Position numbers and translations under genes: made by a program
Notes under the pieces: generated by a model
Database searches by the model: none
The model's input: the letters and a program-made list of their open reading frames with translations, nothing else
Told to the model about the DNA's origin: nothing
Shown: one piece after another, positions 21,724 through 31,475 of the stretch
Position numbering within the stretch: position 1 is the stretch's first letter
How the letters are laid out: every line of letters begins with the position of its first letter
Assembly: GCA_003260075.1 (NCBI GenBank)
Contig: QLIY01000361.1
Coordinates: forward strand, 82,882-146,881
DNA from: Phallusia mammillata
Taxonomy: Eukaryota; Chordata; Ascidiacea; Phlebobranchia; Ascidiidae
Length of the DNA stretch: 64,000 bases
Direction of reading: 5' to 3'

Positions 21724-22654
21724 GACGTAAAGGGGTAACACTAAAAGCAGAAAAACAGAAAAGCGGGAAAAGCAGGAAATCAACACTAAAAGCAGAAAAG
21801 AAAGGAAAAGCAGAAACAAGGGAAATTTGTGTTTTCTAAAAGAGGGAAAAAATAATTCCAGAAAAACAGAAAAAGAGTAAAATTTCTTGTTTCATAAGAT
21901 TTTAAAATACGAAAAGCAGAAAAACAGGAAATGTTTCTTTATTTGTTTTTTTGCCGTTCTAGCTCTTAAAAACCATTCGAAAGTGTTCTAATAGCGTTCT
22001 ACATTGATTGTGTCAAAATACAGAAAAGACGGGAAATAAACAAATAAAAAACATTTCTTGTTTTTCAGTATTGGACACAACACACAATCGATGTAGAACA
22101 CTAATAGATCACATTCAAATGATTTTTACGAGTTAGAAAGGGGCTCCTCCAAAATACGCAATCTACAAAATGTTGATGGTTAGGGCTTTTAGGGTCTGGG
22201 TAAAGGTTTATAATAAAAATAACACTATAATTTAGTTTTAGATTCCCAGTTTGGACTTAATATTCTCATATGTGTTGAAAGTGGTACTAAGCACTGTATG
22301 GTACCACATGTTAAAACTAAGAAAATTAGGTCCAAAAGGTATCTAAATTAAATTATAAAGTTATTTGTATTACAATCCCTCACCTTGACCCTTATAGCCG
22401 TAGATTGCGTATTTTAGAGTAGCCCATTAGAAAGGTATAAAAAACAAATAAAGAAACATTTCCCGTTTTTCTGCTTTTCGTAATGAAACAAGAAATTTTA
22501 CTCATTTCCTGTTTTTCTGGAATTATTTTTTCCCTGTTTTAGAAAACACAAATTTCCCTTTTTTCTGCTTTTCCTTTCTTTTCTGCTTTTAGTGTTGATT
22601 TCCTGCTTTTCCCGCTTTTTCGTTTTTCTTCTTTTAGTGTTACCCGACGTAAAG
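21724..22654. mobile_element. Foldback transposon with 9-bp target duplication, interrupted by a MITE
   Basis: The element runs 21733-22645 and starts GGGTAACACTAAAAGCAG; its right end is the inverted form ending GTGTTACCC. A perfect 9-bp direct repeat GACGTAAAG flanks it (21724-21732 and 22646-22654). The left arm (21733 to about 22040) pairs with nearly the whole right arm (about 22050-22140 plus 22435-22645), so without the insertion it would be an almost complete inverted repeat of about 620 bp. Arms are built of repeated A-rich units (agcagaaaa, caggaaa). A 9-bp duplication and GGG ends suggest a Mutator-like origin; there is no coding capacity. It fills much of the LETM1-WDR36 promoter spacer. 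Confidence 0.85.
22132..22434. mobile_element. Mutator-like MITE inserted in the foldback element (copy 1)
   Basis: The element spans 22141-22425, begins GGGCTCCTCCAAAATACGC and ends with the inverted GCGTATTTTAGAGTAGCCC. The flanking 9-bp repeat is GTTAGAAAG on the left and ATTAGAAAG on the right (one mismatch). It lies in the right arm of the foldback element, so it inserted later. A second family member is at 33604-33982. Confidence 0.82.
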
Positions 22655-22987
22655 TTTTCAAAAACAAACTCGCAAAATGCGAACTGTTTCTTTACTTATC
22701 GTTTGAAAACGTTGTCGTCACTTAAAAACTGAATATCTTTGTTGTAAGTTCTTAACCTATTAACAGGGCAGGTCCAAGAAAACACTTTGTCCGCATATTC
22801 ACAGTATATTGTATAATTTACATTTTTTGTTAGGTATTAGCTGGCCTAAAGAACCTGAATATATAACAGTTGCTTGTTTCTGTATAGTATTATTAAATAA
22901 TCCCTAGTCGTGTCAGTTACCGACAGTTAAATGAATCACAAACATGTTCTTGTTTTGTTGTGTTTAATATCGACCTAATGTCACTGG

Positions 22988-22999
22988 TATTTTTTACAG
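22988..22999 (+). other. Acceptor-like site upstream of WDR36 start (possible trans-splice site)
   Basis: TATTTTTTACAG ends at 22999, 15 nt before the WDR36 ATG at 23015. It fits a trans-splice acceptor or 5' UTR intron end on a gene whose coding frame is uninterrupted. Confidence 0.5.
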
Positions 23000-23014
23000 T
23001 TGAAATGATAAACG

Positions 23015-25585
23015 ATGACTAATTTGGAAAACCAAAGTAATGGAAGCAGAATATTTAAAAAATACAAAACCCTTGGTTTAATTTCATCACATATTGGTCA
23101 TGTGACAAGGTTTCACAAAACACATGCAAAGCATTATGTGATTGTGGCAGTTGGGAATTCCTTCAAGTCATACAACTGTGATAAGCTTGGGTTATGTCAG
23201 ATTAGCAATCCCTGCCCTTCTGCTATTACATGCATTGCTGCTGACTCTTTCTACATTTATGTCGGATGTGAAAATGTCATTTATGTGTATAAAGCAGGCC
23301 GACAGGTTCTGCAAGTGTTGGAAGGTCATGAGTATGATGTACACCTACTTCTTCCATTTGGAAAACATTTGATTTCAGTGGATGCTTCCAGCCATGTAAA
23401 AGTCTGGCACATTACCAGTGGTGAGCTGTATGTAAGTCTAAATCTTAACGAAAGTTTTGGAATATCAACCCTGTTGCACCCAAGTACATATGTGAACAAG
23501 GTAGTCTTTGGCAGTGACAACGGCTTACTACAGTTATGGAATATATCAAAAGGAAAAATGCTTGCAGAATTTTCTCACTGGAAAGACAATGCTATTACTG
23601 CATTACAACAAAGCACAGCTGTTGATGTGATTGGCATAGGAACAGAAAATGGAGACATTGCCCTATTTAACTTGCGATATGATGCTATCATTTTAAAACT
23701 TCACAGCGAGTATGGTTCAGTGACAAGCATTAGTTTCAGAATGGATGGACATGAACATATGGCAACTGGTACTGTTATGGGTCATATATGCTTGTGGGAC
23801 CTGGCTGAAAAAGTATCCATTGGCATTATGGAACATGCACACACTAAAGCAGTGGGGGCATTAACTTTTCTACCAAGTCAACCTTTGCTGCTGTCAAACT
23901 CCTCAGATAATTCCCTAAAAATCTGGGCTTTTGACAAAGGAAATTCTTCTGGTAGACTGCTTCGAGAAAGATCTGGTCATGCAGGCCCTTCAACAAAAGT
24001 TGCATTTTACAATGATATGTCCATTATATCAGCTGGATGTGATTCAACCGTGCGAAAGTTTTCATGTGAACATGTGTCTTCTGACAAGCCTCTGGGAAAG
24101 GCCATGTACCGCAATACAGTTCTACCTGCCATCTGTGATTTTCACATGAATGATGTTCGTGAAGGTCAGTGGGATGGTGCGGTAGCTCTTCACTATCGAA
24201 ATCCTGTTGTCACAACTTGGAATATACCTAAAGGGCGAATGGGGTCACACAAAATTGTGCATGAAAGATTCAGAGTCAAAGGCTTTGACAAATTAAAAAC
24301 AAAAACTCATTATGCAAGTTCTGTTTTCTTGACATCTTGTGGAAATTTTTGTGTTATTGGCCACAACACAGGACATGTTGATGTACACAATGTACAGTCT
24401 GGAATCCACAGGGGTAGCTTTGTTGACAATGCATGTAAAAAGTCTAAAGCCCATTGCTGTAGTGTTACAGGGATCGCGGTGGATTCATTGAATCAAATCA
24501 CAGTGTCAGTGGGCACAAACAAAGAAGTGAAATTTTGGAAGTTTAAGTCCAAACTTCTTTTGGATGTTGCAAAGATTGAACATCCTCCCTCATTTGTTCG
24601 CTTTCATAGTGAAACTGGAATGATTGTGATTGTTCTTGACAACTTTTCGTTTATTATCATGGATGTTATCTCAAGGAAGTTGGTGCGCTCCTTTAGTGGA
24701 CACACAGGTGCCATCATAGACTGCTGTTGGAACTCAGATGGCAAGTGGATTTTGACTTCTAGCAATGACTGTGACATTTGCATTTGGGATGTACCAAGTG
24801 GGTGCCTTGTTGACCGCATTGAAGTTAATACAATTGCTACAGGCCTAGCTATTTCTCCAAACTGTAACCTGTTAGCCACAGCTCATGTAGAAGAAACTGG
24901 AATTTGCTTATGGACAAACATGTCCTTATCAGATCCTGTTTCTTTACATTCACTTGATGATAATAATTTGTCTGTAAGTACTGATTCCATTGAAATGCAT
25001 GATCTTGTTTGCCTTTCTGATTGGCCTGTTTCTAAATGGCAAGGTTTAATGACAAGTGATGTCATTCGTGCACGTAACAAACCTATTGCACCACCAAAAG
25101 CACCTGAAAGTGCTCCTTTCTTTTTGCCTTCATTGGTAACGAGCGATGTTATAGAGCAAAAAGTTAGCAATTCTGACACACAAATGGCCAATATGTCGAC
25201 TTCACGATTTGTTCAAGTCCTTGAAAATTTTGACAAAAATTTAACAGACAGTAAAGCAGTTTTCGACTTTATGGAAAAGCTACAGCCTTCCACTGTTGAC
25301 TTTGAAATACAAAATCTAATTGACTGGCATGGATCCTGCAGCCATGTTATTATCTTTATGAATTTTTTGGAGGCTGAATTGAGTAAAAAGAAGAACTTTG
25401 AGGTTGTTAATGCCTATTTGGGACTATTGATGAAAAAACATGCTGGAGCAATTTCCTTGGATGAAAATGTGTTGATTTGTGTTCAAAGAATCCTAACAAT
25501 GGTGGAGGAAGCCAAATTCACAATGACAGGCCTTATTAATCAAAATTTTAGTGTGGTTAATTATATTAAAACTGCATTGCTGTAA
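23015..25585 (+). CDS. WDR36: WDR36/UTP21, small-subunit processome WD40 protein, intronless
   Basis: WDR36 (yeast Utp21) is part of the UTP-B module of the nucleolar small-subunit processome that processes 18S pre-rRNA. The uninterrupted frame encodes 856 residues, near the family's 890-950. It reads as two tandem beta-propellers: WD repeat ends include VKVWHIT, LLQLWNIS, ICLWDLAE, LKIWAFDK, VKFWKFKS and ICIWDVPS. The segment KTHYASSVFLTSCGNFCVIG with GHVDVHNVQSGIHRGSF is characteristic of Utp21. The C-terminal 200 residues match the position of the Utp21-specific helical domain (SRFVQVLENF onward). A five-codon upstream frame begins at 23005 and its TAA overlaps the region just past the main ATG. 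The gene diverges from LETM1. Confidence 0.93.
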   Translation: MTNLENQSNGSRIFKKYKTLGLISSHIGHVTRFHKTHAKHYVIVAVGNSFKSYNCDKLGLCQISNPCPSAITCIAADSFYIYVGCENVIYVYKAGRQVLQVLEGHEYDVHLLLPFGKHLISVDASSHVKVWHITSGELYVSLNLNESFGISTLLHPSTYVNKVVFGSDNGLLQLWNISKGKMLAEFSHWKDNAITALQQSTAVDVIGIGTENGDIALFNLRYDAIILKLHSEYGSVTSISFRMDGHEHMATGTVMGHICLWDLAEKVSIGIMEHAHTKAVGALTFLPSQPLLLSNSSDNSLKIWAFDKGNSSGRLLRERSGHAGPSTKVAFYNDMSIISAGCDSTVRKFSCEHVSSDKPLGKAMYRNTVLPAICDFHMNDVREGQWDGAVALHYRNPVVTTWNIPKGRMGSHKIVHERFRVKGFDKLKTKTHYASSVFLTSCGNFCVIGHNTGHVDVHNVQSGIHRGSFVDNACKKSKAHCCSVTGIAVDSLNQITVSVGTNKEVKFWKFKSKLLLDVAKIEHPPSFVRFHSETGMIVIVLDNFSFIIMDVISRKLVRSFSGHTGAIIDCCWNSDGKWILTSSNDCDICIWDVPSGCLVDRIEVNTIATGLAISPNCNLLATAHVEETGICLWTNMSLSDPVSLHSLDDNNLSVSTDSIEMHDLVCLSDWPVSKWQGLMTSDVIRARNKPIAPPKAPESAPFFLPSLVTSDVIEQKVSNSDTQMANMSTSRFVQVLENFDKNLTDSKAVFDFMEKLQPSTVDFEIQNLIDWHGSCSHVIIFMNFLEAELSKKKNFEVVNAYLGLLMKKHAGAISLDENVLICVQRILTMVEEAKFTMTGLINQNFSVVNYIKTALL

Positions 25586-25586
25586 C

Positions 25587-25799
25587 AAACTTTGGTAGGA
25601 CAACAAATTAAAATACATACATTGAAAAAGATTGTGTTTTTTCTAGTGTTGTAATGTCAAGGATTTTTTTTTTATATGTCACCATCATTCCCCCCCCCCC
25701 AAACTTTGGTAGGACAACAAATTAAAATACATACATTGAAAAAGATTTTTTTTTCATAGTGTTGTAATGTCAAGGATTTTTTTATATATATGTCAGTAC
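25587..25799. repeat. Stitched duplication around C run 25690-25700
   Basis: The WDR36 3' flank occurs at 25587-25689 and 25701-25799. From here to 26510 I see no gene; the remainder is AT-rich spacer between the convergent WDR36 and DNAL1 3' ends. Confidence 0.82.
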
Positions 25800-26510
25800 T
25801 ATGTGTACGAGTAATAGCTTAGAAATAATGATAAACCAAACCTTTACCTACCAGCAAAAGATTTGGCTCTACAAAATGCTGTACAATACATGACCTACAA
25901 TTAAATGTTTTGTTGATAAGTGCACCACAAAGTTACAGAATCATTAGAATCTTATGGTAAGATTCATCTTTTAAAAAACAGGTCTAAGGTCGAATTTAAA
26001 GATGTTGAAACAAACTACAATTTGTGTGTTGCGAAGGTGGCAGCATTATATTTAAACAGTTAATTTTGTGTCATTAAAGTGGTGTATTTCAATATGACAA
26101 AGAAATGTATCAGCAAACTATATGATAACATTACCATATATTTAAGATTAAAAAAAGTGAGCTTACTTTTGGTGCCAAGAATGTCGTTAATGGACAGCAG
26201 TCTTGGAAACTATGAACACCTCCAAGGATGTGTTTACTGTGTTGTCTGTGGTTAGTATTTGGTTGGTGTCATTTTCCTGACATTTTAGTTGGTTGGTGTG
26301 ATCTTCCTGGCATTGGGATTCTGGGCTGTGTATTGTGACACTTCACACAAAAAGCATATATATTTGGCGCCAGGCAATACTCTTTGCTGTGCTGTTTTTA
26401 TAAATATTGCGCCACAAAAAAACAACACCACTTATTTCATGTTCAAGCATGAAAACGTAAGAAAGTATCAACAGTAGTTACAAAACTTTGATCAACAACA
26501 CAGTGAAAGT

Positions 26511-28253
26511 TTAACTTTCTTCATCCTCCTCTTCATTTTTAATAATCGGTGTCCCATCCAGCTTTTTAAGTTTCGGCAACTTGGCAGTGGCCCTGTCTTG
26601 CCAGGTACCTGGGTCACTCTCCTCCAGTGGGTTGCCTGTAACACACAAATGTAGGTATGTGAAAAACAAATGCCAATGAGGTTCAAGCTGCAAAGCGTAA
26701 CAAGAAACAGAACACCGAAATTGGTTGTTTCTCCATGTTTCAAAAGGTTTATGCACGTTAGCAAAATACATCAAACATGTTATGTTGTAGTTTCTTGCAT
26801 TAACATTTCCAATGTGAGTTCTAAACTGGACATGGGATTGTAAACATGACTTGTGAAAAGTTAACAAAAGTGACAGCAGATATTGTATAGGTTGTTCCCC
26901 CCCCCCAAGAAACAGAACACCGAAATTGGTTGTTTCTCCATGTTTCAAAAGGTTCATGCACGTTAACAAAATACATCAAACATGTTATGTTTTAGTTTCT
27001 TGCATTAACATTTCCAATGTGAGTTCTAAACTGAACATTGGGATTAAACATGACTTGCGAAAAGTTAACATAGTCAGATATTGTATAGGTTGTTTTGTCA
27101 ATTGTCATAGGTTTTAACAGTTTGTCCAAGCTTGTGTGTTTAATTACCAACAAAAAGAAGCTCCACCAGGAAAGGAAGTTCAGCTAGCTTTACAAATTCA
27201 TTCATGTCCTTGACTAGATTGTTGCTCATCAACAAAACCTAGTAAACAAAAACAAAGAAAAAAGGTTGTAACAGTTAACACTAATTTGCAATAGATATCA
27301 ATTTTCAGTACCAAACCTTTAATTTTTTCAGTACATGTATTCCTTTAAGTTTTTCAACTGAGTTGTATGAAATCCATAGTTCTTCAAGTGAATCCCCTAC
27401 TGCTTCCTGTCCACAAAAATTATTCTTGGTCAAATGACCGCAAAAAAACACATAAAATGATTTTCTTTGGGTTGATTTACTTGAACCGCAATGGAACAAG
27501 AAATGTTTTTCGAAATGATTTTAATTAAAGTTAATTTACACAGTGATACAGAAACTAAACAAACATTTAATGATTTTGGTTGCATGTAACGTTGTTCTTT
27601 CTACTTACCAATCCAGTGAGATTCTTGATGTTGTTTCTCCCGAGTGACAATATTTTTAAATTTTCTGCAAGTTGATATTGTATTCAAATTGTTACAATGA
27701 GAATAGTTAATCAAACAGTAGAAACCCTATGTTAATAGTTCTTAACAAAATACTTACTTAAACCATTGAGGTTTGCTACTTTTTCAATACAGTTTGTGGA
27801 AAGACATAACTTTCTGCAAACAAATATATTCCAGTTAAAGCAATGCTCAAACCAGATAAAGTTCAGGACTACAGTTATTAAAACTTAATAATTTGTAATT
27901 AATACACACTCGCAATGGGTAAGTGTTGACAATGAGGCATCCATTTTTTCAATTGGGGGACATTGTTGATAAAGTTTGACTGCTTTAGAATCTGCAGCTT
28001 TTTCACCATTTTTTTCTTCCTGTAAAAAGTTCAAACATATCAGGACAAAAATACAATTAATGTAAAACAAATTTAGGATGATACTTTTGTCACATACTAA
28101 CAAGCTTAAACAACAAACTTACCCATTTAGACAAGGCTTCTTTAATGCTAGTTCCCTTTGATCCCTGTTTTCAAAGAACAGGCATATTTAATTGCATGTT
28201 ATGAATAATTGAAACAAATAATTACATTGCTGCACACTATACATACATACCAT
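26511..28253 (-). CDS. DNAL1: DNAL1, axonemal dynein light chain 1 (LC1)
   Basis: DNAL1 is a leucine-rich-repeat light chain that binds the motor domain of outer-arm dynein heavy chain gamma in cilia and flagella. Eight exons: 28251-28253 (start codon only), 28123-28164, 27910-28019, 27758-27813, 27609-27664, 27317-27406, 27148-27238, 26511-26635. They sum to 573 nt, 190 residues, the same length as human DNAL1. Leucine-rich repeats are visible in order: [66 protein letters not shown], followed by the cap GNPLEE and [12 protein letters not shown] with an acidic tail. The first coding exon holds only ATG before the donor GTATG. The two stitched duplications in this gene affect an intron (26897) and the first exon (28305). 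Confidence 0.96.
26698..27095. repeat. Stitched duplication in a DNAL1 intron around ten-C run 26897-26906
   Basis: About 195 bp occurs at 26698-26896 and 26907-27095, differing by substitutions and small indels. No exon is involved. Confidence 0.85.
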
Positions 28254-28427
28254 TGTAGGTTGTATTTTCAATCCAAATGTCACTACAAAAATCCTCCAAA
28301 GGCACCCCCCCCCCCCATGTTATGAATAATTGAAACAAATAATTACATTGCTGCACACTATACTTATACATACCATTATAGGTTGTATTTTCAATCCAAA
28401 TGTCACTATAAAAAATCCTCCAAAGGC
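28198..28427. repeat. Stitched duplication of DNAL1 first exon around C run 28305-28316
   Basis: 28198-28304 and 28317-28427 both contain the ATG-only exon with its donor. An acceptor-like TTTTTGTAG lies upstream of the first ATG (exon edge 28282), again consistent with trans-splicing. Confidence 0.8.
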
Positions 28428-28538
28428 ATGCAGTTTATTGCCAACACACAGAGCAAGACAAATATTACTTTGTTTAAATGTAATATTTATTTGAACAGTC
28501 TAAACAAAAGCATAAAACTTTAAATGGATTTTGCTGGA

Positions 28539-29043
28539 ACCTAAAGCAGAAGTGTCAACATGTGGCCCTCAATGAGTTTATGTGTGGCCTCCCCCCCCCC
28601 TAACTTTTAGAAGTTATGTGTTTTACTCAGGCGGAATACCCTGTCAGAAGTAAGTATACAATTTACATGATACGATCATTCTCTATTGGTACTTGGTAGT
28701 ATATGCAATGTTTTAATAGGATGATCAAATCAGTGTTTCATAACGGAACAGAACGTTATACCGGAACGAAATAAATAATTTTTGGCTCAAATACCGGAAC
28801 GAAATACCGAAATAAAAAATATTCAAAATACCGGAACGAAACGCAATACCGTTATTNTCTGCTACACTGTATATCTGTTTGTTATTTAATACCATATTGT
28901 TTTTTTAAAGTATTTAATGGTATTAATCAACATTTACCTTTTTAATCATGTAATGTTTTTTGTATAGTGCGGCCCTCGACTAAGTTAAAAGTTTGTTTTT
29001 TTGGCACTCAAAGTTGTTTCAGTTTGACACCACTGACCTAAAG
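28539..29043. mobile_element. hAT-type element with 8-bp target duplication, internally disrupted
   Basis: Ends are CAGAAGTGTCAACATG at 28547 and the inverted CAGTTTGACACCACTG ending at 29035. The flanking 8-bp direct repeat ACCTAAAG is perfect (28539-28546 and 29036-29043). The interior contains a ten-C run (28591-28600), the start of a second CAG-type element at 28731 and an n at 28857, so its assembled sequence is not continuous. No transposase frame is visible. Confidence 0.7.
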
Positions 29044-30340
29044 CGTTACCATGGCTTCAAAAAATCATGATGATAAATTGACGTAACCGTTGTATGTTCT
29101 TGGTTTAAATAATTACCGGCACGTGTTTGAAAAAAATAGTGGAATCAAAAATGCTTACAGTATACCTTGTTTGATTTACTTTTGTAGTTACAAAACCATA
29201 TTTCCCCAAAATAAAAATTAATAATGTCATTTTTTAACCGCTGTTTTTCCATTACCTTCAAAAAATGCGATTCTTAGTTTTTCAAGCAAACCAGAAATAA
29301 TCTAGAAATTCAATTGTTATGTTTATTTTTATCTACGGCCAAACTTGTCCTTAAACAGATGTACTGCAACATAAATTTTTGATGGTTGGGTTTAAGGGTA
29401 TGCCCCATATTTGTGGCGTGACAAAAATATGTCTATCGGTTTATTACAAAAATGTGACAGGGGCCAATGGGCAATGACAATAAAAAATACTTTCTTGTGT
29501 GTTCCTATAACTATTTGTGTGTCCCCCCCCCCATTTACATGATACGATCATTCTCTATTGGTACTTGGTAGTATATGCAACGTTTTAATAGGATGATCAA
29601 ATAAACCCATCTTTAGAATCAGCAGTTGCTATTGTTGCGTCATTGCAATGCCATTGTTTTTACACAAAGCAATGAAGCACAGTTGGTTCTTTCACTCTGC
29701 TACACTGTATATCTGTTTGTTATTTAATACCATATTGTTTTTTAAAGTATTTACTGGTATTAATGAACATTTACCTTTTTAATCATGTAATGTTTTTGTA
29801 TAGTGCGGCCCTCGACTAGTTGTTTCAGTTTGACACCACTGACCAAAAGCGTTACCATGGCTTCAAAAACTCATGATGATAAATTGACGTAACCATTGTA
29901 TGTTCTTGACTTAAATAATTACCGGCATGTGTTTAAAAAAAATTAGTGGAATCAAAAACGTTCACAGTATACCTTGTTTCATTTACTTTTGTAGTTACAA
30001 AACCAGATTTCCCCAAAATAAAAATAAATAGTGTCATTTTTTAACCGCTGTTTTTCCACTACTTTCAAAAAATGCGATTCTTCGTTTTTCAAGCAAACCA
30101 GAAATAATCCAGAAATTCAATTGTAATGCCTTGTTTATTTTTATCTACCGCCAAACTTGTCTTTAAAAGAGATGTACTGCAACATAAAGTTTTGATGGTT
30201 GGATTTAGGGTATGCCCCATATTTGTGGCGTGACAAAAATATGTCTATCGGTATCGGTTTGTTACAAAAATGTGACAGGGGCAAATGGCCCAATGTGCAA
30301 TGACAATAAAGAATACTTTCTTGTGTGTTCCTATAACTAC
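28657..30340. repeat. 0.85-kb stitched duplication around ten-C run 29523-29532
   Basis: 28657-29522 and 29533-30340 are two versions of the same spacer between DNAL1 and TBCB. They differ by substitutions and by the sequence at 28731-28857, which only the first copy has. No gene is seen between 28283 and 30752. Confidence 0.82.
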
Positions 30341-30416
30341 TTGCGTGCAAGTTTTAAAATTGATTTTGTATTTTAAAAATTTGTTCTATATGTGGTCACA
30401 ATATATTTCATATATT

Positions 30417-31475
30417 TGTTGCTAAAAGTTTATTAACAAATGGATAAAATGCTTAAAAACACAGCAAAAATGACAAGTTAGTTTAAAATTTGAGTTCAAA
30501 TAGTATTTGACCGGCCTATTGAAATACTTGCAAACCCTAAAAAGTAGTAATATATGTATATTTATATATATATGTATTGTTGTACTAAATGTGTTTGCGG
30601 CTATATGTGGCACATGCGATATGCAAATTGTTTTCACATACATTATGTGGTGATCCCTCAAACTATGGATTTTTTTTAAAATACTGATAATATTTTATTT
30701 ATCAGTATTTGGAATATAAATAATTTAGCAGTGTATTTTTTAAAACGAAAAGATGGATGCTTATGTAAAAACCAGCAGTGCTGTGCATGTTAGAGTTAGT
30801 AGTAATTTGAATAGTTTTTCCTATGAAAACAAATTTGACAAGTCTTTAACTGTGGATGGACTTAAGGTAGGATTATTATTTTTAAGAGTGACTGTACAAA
30901 TCAAATTTTTGACAGAATGTATATTTTTGTATTGCGGGGGGGGGGATTTGTTGCTAAAAGTTCAAATGTATAAAATGCTTAAAAACACAGCAAAATTGAC
31001 AATTTTTAATTTCAAATTTGAGTACAAATAGTATTTGACTGGCCAATTGAAATACTTGCAAACCCTAAAAAATAGTAATATATATATATATATAATATAT
31101 ATTGTTGTACTAAATGTGTTTGCTGCTATATGTGGCACATGCGATATCATCCCCGATATGCAAATTGTTTTCACATACATTATGTGGTGATACCTCAAAC
31201 TATGGATTTCTTTTTTTTAAATACTGATAATATTTTATTTATCAGTATTTGGAATATAAATAATTTAGCAGTGTATTTTTTAAAACGAAAAGATGGATGC
31301 TTATGTAAAAACCAGCAGTGCTGTGCATGTTAGAGTTAGTAGTAATTTGAATAGTTTTTCCTATGAAAACAAATTTGACAAGTCTTTAACTGTGGATGGA
31401 CTTAAGGTAGGATTATTATTTTTAAGAGTGACTGTACAAATCAAATTTTTGACAGAATGTATATTTTTGTATTGC
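30417..31475. repeat. 0.5-kb stitched duplication of TBCB 5' region around ten-G run 30936-30945
   Basis: 30417-30935 and 30946-31475 repeat the TBCB promoter side, a TA-rich microsatellite and the whole first coding exon (30753-30866 and 31293-31406). The exon copies encode the same peptide. Confidence 0.88.

Noticed and set aside
30753-30866. Alternative first exon or second TBCB gene
   Set aside because: It is the same exon as 31293-31406 with the same flanks, separated by a ten-G run; no further TBCB exons accompany it.
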